Assembly: GCA_030533315.1 (NCBI GenBank)
Contig: JAUNJL010000088.1
Coordinates: 1 to 8,833 of the forward strand
Source: Eubacteriales bacterium
GTDB taxonomy: Bacteria > Bacillota_A > Clostridia > Lachnospirales > Lachnospiraceae
Direction: 5' to 3'
DNA: 8,833 nucleotides
Shown here: piece by piece, positions 1 through 6,625 of the stretch
Position numbering within the stretch: the stretch's first letter is position 1
How the letters are laid out: every line of letters begins with the position of its first letter
The notes under the pieces: model-generated
Told to the model about the DNA's origin: nothing
Seen by the model: only the letters and a program-made list of their open reading frames with translations
The model's database searches: none
Translations under genes and position numbers: made by a program

Positions 1-161
1 CCTCAAAATAATCTCCGAAATGGACTATGGCGGCAGGCGGCAAAGAAGGCGGGCGGAGGGGAGATATCCGGGGATTTTTTTCCAAAAAGGTCCACGAAAA
101 AAGGGGTCAAAAACGGGCGGCGGGAGGAGGAAAATGGGGTGGTCTTTATGGAGATGTTTGT
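1..161. other. Upstream region without a supportable gene
   Basis: This stretch is purine-rich and G-rich on the + strand. Two + frames stay open from the left edge to stops near positions 160-169. The peptides they would encode are rich in Arg, Lys and Gly, resemble no family I know, and no start is visible, so openness probably reflects the scarcity of T-containing stop codons in this composition. The short palindrome ATCCGGGGAT at 66-75 runs into seven Ts (75-81), but its stem is only 3-4 bp, too weak to call a terminator. The region is best read as the intergenic space ahead of the pyr promoter, possibly with the tail of an upstream gene outside the window. Confidence 0.5.
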
Positions 162-190
162 TTGACTAAATAAGGGTTTTCGTGTATTAT
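162..190 (+). promoter_or_regulatory. Sigma-A type promoter of the pyr operon
   Basis: A -35 box TTGACT (162-167) and a -10 box TATTAT (185-190) are separated by exactly 17 bp, each one mismatch from consensus. Transcription should begin near 196-198, giving a leader of about 60 nt before pyrC. That leader has no room for the terminator/antiterminator pair of a PyrR attenuator. The bases around the inferred start are not a run of T or C, so enterobacterial-style start-switching or reiterative transcription is not suggested either. Confidence 0.8.
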
Positions 191-244
191 GTAGGATAGA
201 TGTAACCTGGATCAACGCAGGGCTGCAAATAAGAGGAAATCAGA

Positions 245-250
245 AGGGAG
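245..250 (+). promoter_or_regulatory. Ribosome binding site of pyrC
   Basis: AGGGAG lies 8 nt before the ATG at 259. It supports that start, which also gives the expected N-terminus of the dihydroorotase family (a short beta strand followed by the KGGRVID motif). Confidence 0.7.
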
Positions 251-258
251 CGAAGGAA

Positions 259-1554
259 ATGGGGATTCTGATCAAGGGTGGGCGCGTCATCGATGCGGCC
301 ACCGATACGGACAAGATCCTGGACGTTTATCTGGATGACGGCGTCATAAAAAAAGTGGGCGAAGATCTGGAAGGCCGGGAAGGGGACAGAGTGATCGATG
401 GAGGAGGACTGGCGGTTATGCCGGGGCTGGTGGACCTTCACGTCCACCTCAGAGATCCGGGCCAGGAGTACAAGGAGGATATCGAGAGCGGCTCCAGGGC
501 GGCGGCCAGAGGCGGGGTGACCACGGTGGTGGCCATGCCCAACACCTCCCCGGTCATTGACGACCCGGACCGGGTCCGTTATGTCCACAACAAGGCGGCC
601 CAGGTCTCGCAGATCCATGTCCTGCAGGCGGGAGCCATGACCAAGTCAGAGGCAGGAAAAGAGCTTTCCGATATTGAGGGCATGGCAAAGGCGGGAGTCC
701 CCGCCCTTTCAGAGGACGGAAGATCCGTGATGAACGCCAGCCTGTGCAGAGAGGCCATGAGGCAGGCTGCCAGGTGCGGCCTGCCCATATTTGACCATTG
801 TGAGGATATGGATCTGAGGGGAAAGGGCTGTATGAACCAGGATGAAAACGCAGAGCGCCTTGGTCTGCCCGGGATTCCCAGCTCCACGGAGGACACCATT
901 GCGGCCAGGGATATGGTACTTGCCATGGAGACGGGCGCCAGGCTCCATCTCTGCCACTGCTCCACGAAGGGCACGGTCATGATGATGAAATACGCCCGCA
1001 TGTCCGGTGCGGAGAACATTACGGCGGAGGTATGCCCCCACCATTTTATCCTCACCTCCCAGGACATCCAAAGAGACGACCCCAACTACAAGATGAATCC
1101 TCCCCTGCGTACACGGGAGGATGTACAGGCCCTTCGCCAGGGTCTGAAGGAAGGCTTTATCCAGGTGATCAGCACGGACCACGCTCCCCACAGCCAGAAG
1201 GACAAGACCGGATCCATGCGCACCGCCGCCTTTGGCATTGTGGGCCTTGAGACGAGCCTGGCGCTCACTTACACGGAGCTTGTGGAGACCGGCGTCCTCA
1301 CTCCGGTGCAGATGGTGGAAAAGATGTGCCTGAATCCCGCCAGGATCTTGGGATTGGACTGCGGCACCATCCAGGAGGGCCATCCGGCGGACGTGATCGT
1401 GGTGGATCTGGAGCACCCTTACACCATCCGCAAAAGCGCCTTTGCTTCCAAGGGGAAGAACACGCCCTTTGACGGATGGGAGGTAAAGGGCAAGGTCCTT
1501 TACACCATCTGTGACGGCAAGATCGTTTATCAGGAAGCAGAGACGGTCTGCTGA
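259..1554 (+). CDS. pyrC: Dihydroorotase
   Basis: Cytoplasmic zinc amidohydrolase that reversibly cyclises N-carbamoyl-L-aspartate to L-dihydroorotate, the third step of de novo pyrimidine synthesis. The 431 residues match the roughly 430-residue Bacillus-type (class I) enzyme rather than the shorter E. coli type. The HxH metal motif is H61/H63 within DLHVHLRDPGQE, where R65 is the substrate arginine. MPNTSP (93-98) carries the substrate asparagine N95. Further metal ligands are D153 (SEDG), H180 (DHCED) and H233 (LCHCSTKG), and D307 in STDHAPHS is the catalytic aspartate. These match the ligand order known for Bacillus dihydroorotase, which uses an Asp as bridging ligand instead of a carboxylated lysine. 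It is the first gene of the operon, directly behind the promoter, and 78 bp ahead of pyrF. No truncation or missing active-site residue is seen. Confidence 0.96.
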   Translation: MGILIKGGRVIDAATDTDKILDVYLDDGVIKKVGEDLEGREGDRVIDGGGLAVMPGLVDLHVHLRDPGQEYKEDIESGSRAAARGGVTTVVAMPNTSPVIDDPDRVRYVHNKAAQVSQIHVLQAGAMTKSEAGKELSDIEGMAKAGVPALSEDGRSVMNASLCREAMRQAARCGLPIFDHCEDMDLRGKGCMNQDENAERLGLPGIPSSTEDTIAARDMVLAMETGARLHLCHCSTKGTVMMMKYARMSGAENITAEVCPHHFILTSQDIQRDDPNYKMNPPLRTREDVQALRQGLKEGFIQVISTDHAPHSQKDKTGSMRTAAFGIVGLETSLALTYTELVETGVLTPVQMVEKMCLNPARILGLDCGTIQEGHPADVIVVDLEHPYTIRKSAFASKGKNTPFDGWEVKGKVLYTICDGKIVYQEAETVC

Positions 1555-1617
1555 GTCTTGGCTCTGGCCCCGTGAGGGCGGCGAAGGCCATATATAAAGA
1601 GGAAAAACGCATATTTT

Positions 1618-1624
1618 GAGGAGG
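1618..1624 (+). promoter_or_regulatory. Ribosome binding site of pyrF
   Basis: GAGGAGG, 8 nt before the ATG at 1633. It fixes the pyrF start. The 78-bp gap before pyrF contains modest self-complementarity (TGGCC 1565-1569 with GGCCA 1586-1590) but no T-run, so nothing suggests termination between pyrC and pyrF. Confidence 0.75.
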
Positions 1625-1632
1625 AAAAAAAC

Positions 1633-2562
1633 ATGATCGACAAGCTGATCGGCAAGATTCGGGAAACAAAGGCTCCCATTGTGGTAGGACTGGATCCCAT
1701 GCTGGGGTACATCCCAGAGAAGATCAAGGAGGATGCCTACAAAGAGTTTGGCGAGACCCTGGAAGGGGCGGCAGAGGCGATCTGGCAGTACAACAAAGGC
1801 ATCGTGGATGCGGTGTGGGATCTGATCCCGGCCGTAAAGCCTCAGATCGCCATGTATGAGCAGTTTGGCATCCCGGGCCTAGCCGTTTATAAGAGAACGA
1901 TGGATTACTGCAAGGAAAAGGGCCTGGTGGTGATCGGGGACATTAAGAGGGGTGACATCGGCTCCACCTCAGCCGCCTATGCCGTAGGCCATCTGGGAAA
2001 GGTTCAGGTGGGGACGAAGACCTTGTCCGCCTTTGACGAGGATTTTGCAACGGTCAATCCCTACCTGGGCTCCGATGGCGTGAAGCCCTTTTTGGAGGTC
2101 TGCAGGGAGGAGGGCAAGGGGATCTTTGTCCTGGTAAAAACCTCCAATCCTTCCAGCGGCGAGTTTCAGGATCAGCTGGTGGAAAAAAGGCCGCTGTACG
2201 AGCTGGTGGGAGAAAAGGTGGATCAGTGGGGCCGGGAGCTCATGGGAAAGGAAGGCTACAGCTGTGTGGGCGCTGTGGTGGGAGCAACGTATCCCCAGAT
2301 GGGCAAGGTTTTGAGGAAGGTCATGCCCAAGACCTTTATCCTGGTGCCGGGCTACGGGGCACAGGGCGGAAAAGGCAAGGATCTGGTTCATTTCTTCGAC
2401 CAGGATGGGCTGGGAGCCATCGTGAACTCCTCCAGAGGGATCATTGCCGCCTATAAGCAGGAAAAATATGCGGCCTTTGGGGAGGCGGGCTATGCCGACG
2501 CATCCCGGCAGGCGGTGAAGGATATGAAGGAAGACATCGTGACAGCTCTGAACAGCCGCTAG
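1633..2562 (+). CDS. pyrF: Orotidine 5'-phosphate decarboxylase (long form)
   Basis: Decarboxylates OMP to UMP, the last step of the de novo pathway, as a cytoplasmic TIM-barrel enzyme. At 309 residues it belongs to the longer subgroup (type 2, found in mycobacteria and many Clostridia) rather than the roughly 235-residue E. coli/Bacillus form. The catalytic signature DIKRGDIGST holds D103, K105 and D108 of the DxKxxD tetrad. VGLDP (18-22) is the substrate-ribose aspartate strand, and KP at 69-70 supplies the upstream active-site lysine. TSNPSSG (170-176), VGATYPQ (216-222), LVPGYGAQGG (237-246) and NSSRGI (265-270, phosphate arginine R268) follow in the usual order. The stop codon TAG is also the first part of the pyrK RBS, so the two genes are probably translationally coupled. 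Confidence 0.95.
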   Translation: MIDKLIGKIRETKAPIVVGLDPMLGYIPEKIKEDAYKEFGETLEGAAEAIWQYNKGIVDAVWDLIPAVKPQIAMYEQFGIPGLAVYKRTMDYCKEKGLVVIGDIKRGDIGSTSAAYAVGHLGKVQVGTKTLSAFDEDFATVNPYLGSDGVKPFLEVCREEGKGIFVLVKTSNPSSGEFQDQLVEKRPLYELVGEKVDQWGRELMGKEGYSCVGAVVGATYPQMGKVLRKVMPKTFILVPGYGAQGGKGKDLVHFFDQDGLGAIVNSSRGIIAAYKQEKYAAFGEAGYADASRQAVKDMKEDIVTALNSR

Positions 2563-2571
2563 GAGGAAACT

Positions 2572-3354
2572 ATGAGCAGAAAAGTAAAGGAAAGCTGTGC
2601 CATTATCAGCCAGGAGCTTCTGGAAAAGGATATTTACAGTCTGTGGATCCAGACGGAAACCATTGCGAGGAATGCCCTTCCGGGGCAGTTCGTGTCCGTT
2701 TACATGCGGGATAAAAGCAAGCTGCTTCCCCGCCCTCTGAGCATTTGCGAGATCGATCGGGAGAATGGCCGCATCCGTCTTGTCTATCGCGTGACAGGGA
2801 AGGATACCGGAACGGAGGCCCTTGCCCGTCTTCACACCCGGATCCAGGTGGAGGTCTTGGGGCCTCTGGGGAACGGGTTCCCTTTGGAGGAGGGAAGGAG
2901 AAAGCGGGTGCTCCTCATGGGGGGCGGCATCGGTATTCCTCCCATGCTTCAGACGGCGAAGGAATTGAAGGGAGAGCGCATCTCGGTTTTGGGATACCGG
3001 GACCGGCTTTTTTTGAACCAGGAATTTGAGAATTATGGAGACGTTTACGTGGCTACCGAGGACGGATCGGCGGGAACGGAAGGGAATGTCCTGGATGCCG
3101 TGAGGGAGCATCACATCCAGGCGGACGTGATCTTCGCCTGCGGGCCAAAGCCCATGCTGAAGGCCGTCAAGGCCTATGCGCTGAAGGAGGGGATTCCCTG
3201 CTGGATCTCCATGGAGGAACGCATGGCCTGCGGGATCGGCGCCTGCCTGGGCTGTGTCTGCCAGTCCGCGGAGGTGGACGGCCATTCCCATGTACACAAT
3301 AAGCGGGTCTGCAAGGACGGCCCCGTATTTTTGAGCACGGAGGTGGAGCTATGA
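2572..3354 (+). CDS. pyrK: Dihydroorotate dehydrogenase B, electron transfer subunit
   Basis: FAD and [2Fe-2S] subunit of the PyrD-PyrK heterotetramer; it passes electrons from the PyrD FMN to NAD+. The 260 residues show a ferredoxin-reductase fold: FAD-binding motif RPLSI (54-58), YRVTGKDTG (72-80), GPLGNGFPL (97-105), the nucleotide-binding loop MGGGIGIPPM (116-125) and FACGPKPML (188-196). The iron-sulfur cysteines are C220, C225, C228 (ACGIGACLGC) and C247 (RVCKDGP), the usual C-x4-C-x2-C-xn-C pattern. The start lies 9 bp after pyrF with AGGAGG spanning the pyrF stop. The 3' end overlaps pyrD through ATGA, a typical coupling arrangement for two subunits of one complex made in equal amounts. 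Confidence 0.95.
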   Translation: MSRKVKESCAIISQELLEKDIYSLWIQTETIARNALPGQFVSVYMRDKSKLLPRPLSICEIDRENGRIRLVYRVTGKDTGTEALARLHTRIQVEVLGPLGNGFPLEEGRRKRVLLMGGGIGIPPMLQTAKELKGERISVLGYRDRLFLNQEFENYGDVYVATEDGSAGTEGNVLDAVREHHIQADVIFACGPKPMLKAVKAYALKEGIPCWISMEERMACGIGACLGCVCQSAEVDGHSHVHNKRVCKDGPVFLSTEVEL

Positions 3355-4256
3355 GCAGAATGAGCGTTACCATTGCAGGAGTGGAGCTGAAAAACCCAGT
3401 GATGACAGCCTCCGGAACCTTTGGCTCCGGGGAGGAATACAGTGAGTTTGTGGACTTGAACAAGCTGGGCGCCGTGGTGACAAAGGGCGTGGCGAACGTG
3501 CCCTGGCCGGGAAATCCCACGCCCCGGATCGCGGAGACCGCCTGCGGGATGCTCAATGCCATTGGACTGCAGAACCCGGGGATCGAGGTGTTCTGCAAAA
3601 GAGACATTCCCTTCCTAAAGAAATATGACACCAGGATCATTGTGAACGTGTGCGGAAGGACGGTCCAGGATTATTGTGAGGTGGTGGAGCGTCTTCGGGA
3701 TGAGCCGGTGGATCTTCTGGAGATCAACGTGTCCTGCCCCAACGTGAAGGAAGGGGGAATCGCCTTCGGACAGGACCCCCGGGCACTTGAGGCCATTACC
3801 AAAGAAGTGAAAAAATATGCGGGGCAGCCGGTGATCATGAAGCTGAGCCCCAATGTGACGGACATCACAGAGATGGCCCGGGCGGCGGAGGCGGGAGGGG
3901 CGGATGCCCTTTCCCTTATCAACACGCTGACGGGGATGAAGATTGACATCAACCGCCGTACCTTTGCCCTGGCAAACAAGACGGGGGGAATGTCCGGGCC
4001 GGCGGTGAAGCCGGTGGCGGTGCGCATGGTGTACCAGACGGCACAGGCGGTCAAGCTTCCCATCATTGGCATGGGAGGAATCGTTACGGCGGAGGACGCC
4101 CTGGAATTTCTGATGGCGGGAGCGACGGCGGTGTCCGTGGGGACTGCAAACTTCTTCCATCCTTATGCCACGGAGGAAGTGGTGAAGGGAATCAAAAGCT
4201 TTATGGAATATCAGAAGGTGGAGGATGTCAGAGAGCTCATCGGCTGTGTGTGCTGA
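3351..4256 (+). CDS. pyrD: Dihydroorotate dehydrogenase B (NAD+), catalytic subunit
   Basis: FMN enzyme that oxidises dihydroorotate to orotate. Class 1B is shown by the catalytic cysteine C129 in NVSCPNVKEGG (class 2 enzymes use serine) and by the adjacent pyrK. Other family motifs are MTASGTFG (18-25), TKG with K45, the substrate segment NAIGLQNPG (69-77), MKLSPN with K164, INT with N191, GGMSGPAVKP (212-221) and the FMN-phosphate loops GMGGI (240-244) and GTANFF (264-269). The 301 residues are the normal length. Being class 1B it should be cytosolic and NAD-linked, needing no quinone, which suits an anaerobe. A second ATG nine bases downstream (3360) is a possible alternative start; the first is preferred because its ATGA overlap couples it to pyrK. 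Confidence 0.96.
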   Translation: MSRMSVTIAGVELKNPVMTASGTFGSGEEYSEFVDLNKLGAVVTKGVANVPWPGNPTPRIAETACGMLNAIGLQNPGIEVFCKRDIPFLKKYDTRIIVNVCGRTVQDYCEVVERLRDEPVDLLEINVSCPNVKEGGIAFGQDPRALEAITKEVKKYAGQPVIMKLSPNVTDITEMARAAEAGGADALSLINTLTGMKIDINRRTFALANKTGGMSGPAVKPVAVRMVYQTAQAVKLPIIGMGGIVTAEDALEFLMAGATAVSVGTANFFHPYATEEVVKGIKSFMEYQKVEDVRELIGCVC

Positions 4257-4277
4257 CGGAAGAATGATCCAAATAGT

Positions 4278-4284
4278 AGGGAGG
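4278..4284 (+). promoter_or_regulatory. Ribosome binding site deciding the pyrE start
   Basis: AGGGAGG sits 4 nt before an in-frame TTG (4289) and 10 nt before an in-frame ATG (4295). The ATG is preferred because it gives the common PyrE N-terminus (ME..K..FIEFM) and uses a normal start codon. The TTG would add only two residues. Confidence 0.6.
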
Positions 4285-4294
4285 AATCTTGGAT

Positions 4295-4969
4295 ATGGAA
4301 AGCTATAAGCAGGAATTTATTGAATTTATGATCGACTGCAGCGTGCTGAGGTTTGGGGATTTTGTCACGAAATCCGGGCGTAAGACGCCCTTTTTCGTGA
4401 ACACGGGCTTTTATCGTACCGGCGCACAGCTTCTCAGGCTGGGACAGTACTATGCCAGGGCCATCGAAGGGAAGTTTGGCCTGGATTTTGACGTGCTCTT
4501 CGGGCCGGCTTACAAGGGGATTCCCCTGGCGGTGGCGGCCACCATGGCCATCAGCCAGGAATACGGAAAGGACATCCGTTACTGCTCCAACCGAAAAGAG
4601 GTGAAGGATCACGGCGATAAGGGGATCCTTCTGGGAAGCCCCATCCAGGACGGAGATCGGATCGTGATCATCGAGGACGTGACGACCGCGGGTACGTCGA
4701 TCCAGGAAACCCTTCCCATCATCCAGGCTCAGGGGAAGGTTACGCCGTTGGGACTGGTGGTCTCCGTGGACCGTATGGAACGGGGGCAGGGAACGAAGAG
4801 CGCCTTGAAGGAGATCGAGGAGACCTACGGCCTTCAGACGACGGCCATCGTCACCATGGCAGAGGTGGTGGAGCATCTTTACAACAGGGAATACAAGGGA
4901 AGGGTCATCATTGACGACGCCCTGAAAGCGGCCATTGACGCATACTATGATCAATATGGAGCAGAATAG
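4295..4969 (+). CDS. pyrE: Orotate phosphoribosyltransferase
   Basis: Joins orotate to PRPP to give OMP, the substrate of PyrF. The 224 residues include TKSGRKTPFF (25-34, orotate-loop lysine K26), the dimer-loop residue K73 (PAYKGIP), the flexible catalytic loop KEVKDHGDKG (101-110, with K101, K104 and H106), and the PRPP-binding motif IIEDVTTAGTS (125-135). All parts of a functional type I phosphoribosyltransferase are present. The gene follows pyrD by 38 bp with no terminator between, and a small membrane-protein gene begins 19 bp after its stop. The start could instead be the TTG at 4289, adding Met-Asp. Confidence 0.95.
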   Translation: MESYKQEFIEFMIDCSVLRFGDFVTKSGRKTPFFVNTGFYRTGAQLLRLGQYYARAIEGKFGLDFDVLFGPAYKGIPLAVAATMAISQEYGKDIRYCSNRKEVKDHGDKGILLGSPIQDGDRIVIIEDVTTAGTSIQETLPIIQAQGKVTPLGLVVSVDRMERGQGTKSALKEIEETYGLQTTAIVTMAEVVEHLYNREYKGRVIIDDALKAAIDAYYDQYGAE

Positions 4970-4973
4970 CATA

Positions 4974-4980
4974 GAGGAGG
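4974..4980 (+). promoter_or_regulatory. Ribosome binding site of the small membrane-protein gene
   Basis: GAGGAGG, 8 nt before the ATG at 4989. It decides the start over the earlier in-frame ATG at 4935, which lies inside pyrE with no comparable RBS, and is good evidence that this short frame is translated. Confidence 0.75.
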
Positions 4981-4988
4981 TTCTGAGC

Positions 4989-5141
4989 ATGAATGAAAAG
5001 ATTTACAAGATCATGTCCGGCGCAGGGCTGATCAGCCTGGTTGTGGGGATCGTCACCCTGGTCACCGGGCTTGCTGCGGGGATCCTGATGATCGTAAGCG
5101 GGGCGCGGCTTTTGAAGGGAAAGTCCGACATCCTGCTCTGA
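4989..5141 (+). CDS. Small hydrophobic membrane protein behind pyrE
   Basis: A 50-residue product. After a short polar start (MNEKIYK) residues 8-42 are almost all hydrophobic or Gly/Ser/Thr, long enough for one long or two short membrane helices with a glycine turn near 27-30. The C-terminus is basic (ARLLKGKSDILL). This layout suggests an inner-membrane peptide with both ends on the cytoplasmic side if two helices form. I recognise no named domain. The perfect RBS and the 19-bp distance from pyrE imply co-expression with the pyr operon. I have an impression, which I cannot verify here, that similar tiny proteins follow pyrE in other Lachnospiraceae. No function is proposed. Confidence 0.75.
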   Translation: MNEKIYKIMSGAGLISLVVGIVTLVTGLAAGILMIVSGARLLKGKSDILL

Positions 5142-5145
5142 CCCG

Positions 5146-5209
5146 ATAAAAATAATATAAAAAATAAAAAAGTCCTCCGCCCCTCCTTTGGAGAAGGCGG
5201 GGGAGGGGG
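5146..5209 (-). terminator. Terminator-like hairpin facing the minus strand
   Basis: On the + strand an A-rich tract (5146-5171) is followed by a strong hairpin: CCTCCGCC (5174-5181) pairs with GGCGGGGG (5196-5203, one G-U pair), and inside it CTCC (5183-5186) pairs with GGAG (5190-5193) around a TTT loop. On the minus strand the same DNA reads as a GC hairpin followed by a long interrupted U tract, the textbook intrinsic terminator. Read on the + strand there is no U tract after the hairpin, so it should not stop the pyr transcript efficiently. No minus-strand gene that it would serve is visible in the window. The form is clear; its activity is inference. Confidence 0.55.
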
Positions 5210-5216
5210 AAAGTGA

Positions 5217-5229
5217 GATCCTTGGGATC
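5217..5229 (+). repeat. Short perfect inverted repeat ahead of the VanZ-like gene
   Basis: GATCC TTG GGATC forms a 5-bp stem with a 3-nt loop, ending 6 nt before the G-rich RBS (5236-5242) of the next gene. It could affect ribosome access, but such a short stem may be chance. Confidence 0.3.
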
Positions 5230-5246
5230 GCAGATGGGGGAGAACA

Positions 5247-5720
5247 TTGAAGAAAGAGACGAAACGGATCATCCGGCAGGGCAGCAGGCTCCTTTTTATC
5301 CTGTATGTCCTTTTGCTGGTTTATTTCCTGTTTTTTTCGGAGGCATACGGCAGGGGAGCGGCGGCTATGCAGGCGTATCGCTATAACCTGGTACCCTTTG
5401 CGGAAATACGCAGATTCTGGGTCTACCGGGAGCAGGTAGGGGTACCGGCCTTTTTGACGAATATTTTTGGAAATGTCATCGGCTTTCTTCCCTTTGGTTT
5501 CATCCTGCCGATCATTGCAGACAGAATGCAGAGCGGCTTTCTCATCACCCTGACAGGCTTTTGCCTCAGTCTGGGTGTGGAGACCATCCAGCTGGTGAGC
5601 AGGGCGGGCTGCTTTGACGTGGACGACCTGATCCTGAATACGCTGGGGGCGGCCCTGGGGTATCTGTGCTTTGCGGTCTGTGATCATGTCAGGAGGACAT
5701 ACTATGGCAAGAAGATATAG
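5247..5720 (+). CDS. VanZ-like family membrane protein
   Basis: A 157-residue membrane protein of the VanZ-like family (PF04892), recognised from YNLVPFAEIRRF (46-57), TNIFGNVIGFLPFGFILP (71-88) and SLGVETIQLVSRAGCFDVDDLILNTLG (108-134, with E112, R119 and the acidic D124/D126/D127 group). Predicted helices lie at about 14-31, 70-90, 96-115 and 128-146. VanZ itself gives low-level teicoplanin resistance; most members have no defined role, so resistance should not be assumed here. The start is a TTG at 5247 behind GGGGGAG (5236-5242). The next in-frame ATG, at codon 41, would lose the first helix, so the TTG is strongly preferred. The 3' end overlaps the next gene by 17 bp. Confidence 0.85.
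   Translation: MKKETKRIIRQGSRLLFILYVLLLVYFLFFSEAYGRGAAAMQAYRYNLVPFAEIRRFWVYREQVGVPAFLTNIFGNVIGFLPFGFILPIIADRMQSGFLITLTGFCLSLGVETIQLVSRAGCFDVDDLILNTLGAALGYLCFAVCDHVRRTYYGKKI
5691..5696 (+). promoter_or_regulatory. Ribosome binding site of the DUF6142-like gene
   Basis: AGGAGG inside the end of the VanZ-like gene, 7 nt before ATG 5704. It decides this start over an in-frame ATG at 5671. Confidence 0.75.
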
Positions 5721-6018
5721 ATACGCATTTACAAAGAAAAAAGAGGCGGGGAAGGGAAAGCTGTCCGTAGGTCTTGGGGCGGCTTCCTTTCTCCTGTTTG
5801 CGGCGGTTGTGGCGGCTGCCTTTCTTTGGGAGGGCAGCTATGGGTTTGCGGTGGGGGGCATGAGTCTGTTTGCCGCCCTTCTTTCCGTTTATGGGTTTTT
5901 TATGGGACTGGCAAGCTTTTCCCAGGAGGGGGTCAGCCACAAGACCAGCATGATCGGCTCCATTGCCAACGGGATCATTATGATCGCCTGGCTGGGAGTC
6001 TATTTGACAGGAGTATGA
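5704..6018 (+). CDS. Small three-helix membrane protein, DUF6142-like
   Basis: A 104-residue protein with a strongly basic start (MARRYRYAFTKKKEAGKGK) followed by three hydrophobic segments at about 21-42, 47-70 and 82-101. The basic RYRYAFTKKK start, the GLASFSQEG turn and the last helix beginning SHKTSMIGSIANG resemble the DUF6142 family of Clostridia; I recall this pattern but cannot confirm the match. The basic N-terminus should remain cytoplasmic, placing the C-terminus outside if three helices form. The start overlaps the VanZ-like gene by 17 bp, and the stop is 1 bp before the HD-domain gene start, so all three are probably translated from one message. Biochemical role unknown. Confidence 0.8.
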   Translation: MARRYRYAFTKKKEAGKGKLSVGLGAASFLLFAAVVAAAFLWEGSYGFAVGGMSLFAALLSVYGFFMGLASFSQEGVSHKTSMIGSIANGIIMIAWLGVYLTGV

Positions 6019-6019
6019 G

Positions 6020-6619
6020 ATGGAAGAACGATTGAAACAGCAAATGAACTTTATCCTGGAGGTGGATAAGGTAAAAAATATTTTTCGCCAAACCTATCTG
6101 GCGGACGGCAGCCGGAAGGAGAACGATGCGGAGCATTCCTGGCATCTGGCCCTTATGGCCGTTCTTCTCAGGGAGTATGCCAATGAGGAGGTGGAGCTGG
6201 GCCGGGTGATCCCCATGGTGCTGGCACACGACCTGGTGGAGATCGACGCAGGAGATACCTACGCCTACGACGAGGAGGCGGCGAAGACCAAGGCCAAAAG
6301 AGAGCGGGAGGCGGCTGACAGGATCTTTGGGCTTCTTCCAGAGGATCAGGGAAGGTGGCTGAGAGAACTGTGGGAGGAATTTGAGGAAGGGAGGACGCCG
6401 GAGTCAAAATTTGCCCACATGCTGGACAACAGTCAGCCGTTGTTTTTGAATGACGCTCAGGGGGGCAGGAGCTGGAAGGAGCATGGGGTAAAAAAGAGCC
6501 AGATCTACAGGAGAAACGCTCATACGGGGGAGGGCTCTGAAAGGATCTGGTCATACATGGAGGAGTTGATCCAGAAGCATGTGGATCTGGGGAATATCAT
6601 AGAAGACGGTGAGGAGTGA
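6020..6619 (+). CDS. HD-domain phosphohydrolase, YfbR/HDDC2-like
   Basis: A 199-residue soluble HD-superfamily protein. Metal ligands appear in order: H39 in NDAEHSWH, the H70-D71 pair in LAHDLVEIDAGD, and D136 in HMLDNSQP, with E74 and D79 at the positions used in catalysis by YfbR-type enzymes. This arrangement is that of the YfbR/HDDC2 group, whose characterised members dephosphorylate (deoxy)nucleoside 5'-monophosphates. The exact substrate cannot be read from sequence. AGGAG (6009-6013) lies 6 nt before the ATG, within the end of the preceding gene. Its position downstream of the pyrimidine genes fits a role in nucleotide balance, but that link is inference. Confidence 0.85.
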   Translation: MEERLKQQMNFILEVDKVKNIFRQTYLADGSRKENDAEHSWHLALMAVLLREYANEEVELGRVIPMVLAHDLVEIDAGDTYAYDEEAAKTKAKREREAADRIFGLLPEDQGRWLRELWEEFEEGRTPESKFAHMLDNSQPLFLNDAQGGRSWKEHGVKKSQIYRRNAHTGEGSERIWSYMEELIQKHVDLGNIIEDGEE

Positions 6620-6625
6620 AGGATC

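Noticed and set aside
60..82. Hairpin followed by seven Ts as a terminator of an upstream gene
   Set aside because: The only stems are 3-4 bp with very small loops, too weak for intrinsic termination despite the T-run.
2..169. Open + strand frame from the left edge as the C-terminus of an upstream gene
   Set aside because: Two + frames are open over the same span, the peptides are low-complexity and basic, and neither shows a recognisable family, so coding cannot be supported.
3..215. 70-codon minus-strand open frame at the left edge
   Set aside because: It runs antisense through the pyr promoter, has low-complexity Ser/Pro/Phe content caused by the purine-rich + strand, no evident RBS, and no resemblance to a known family.
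218..235. Possible PyrR-binding loop (GGGCTGCAAATAAG) in the pyrC leader
   Set aside because: It shares a GGCT...AAG pattern with the known binding loop but lacks the CAGAGAGG core and any flanking stem, and no terminator follows.
1562..1602. Stem-loop in the pyrC-pyrF gap (TGGCC/GGCCA or GCCC/GGGC) as an attenuator
   Set aside because: No U tract follows either helix, the two pairings are short, and a strong RBS for pyrF follows directly. It is more likely incidental mRNA structure.
1969..3297. Very long minus-strand open frame (442 codons) opposite pyrF and pyrK
   Set aside because: Both genes beneath it are unmistakable with complete catalytic motifs. The antisense frame is His/Leu/Pro-rich, as expected from the complement of GC-rich coding sequence, and shows no domain.
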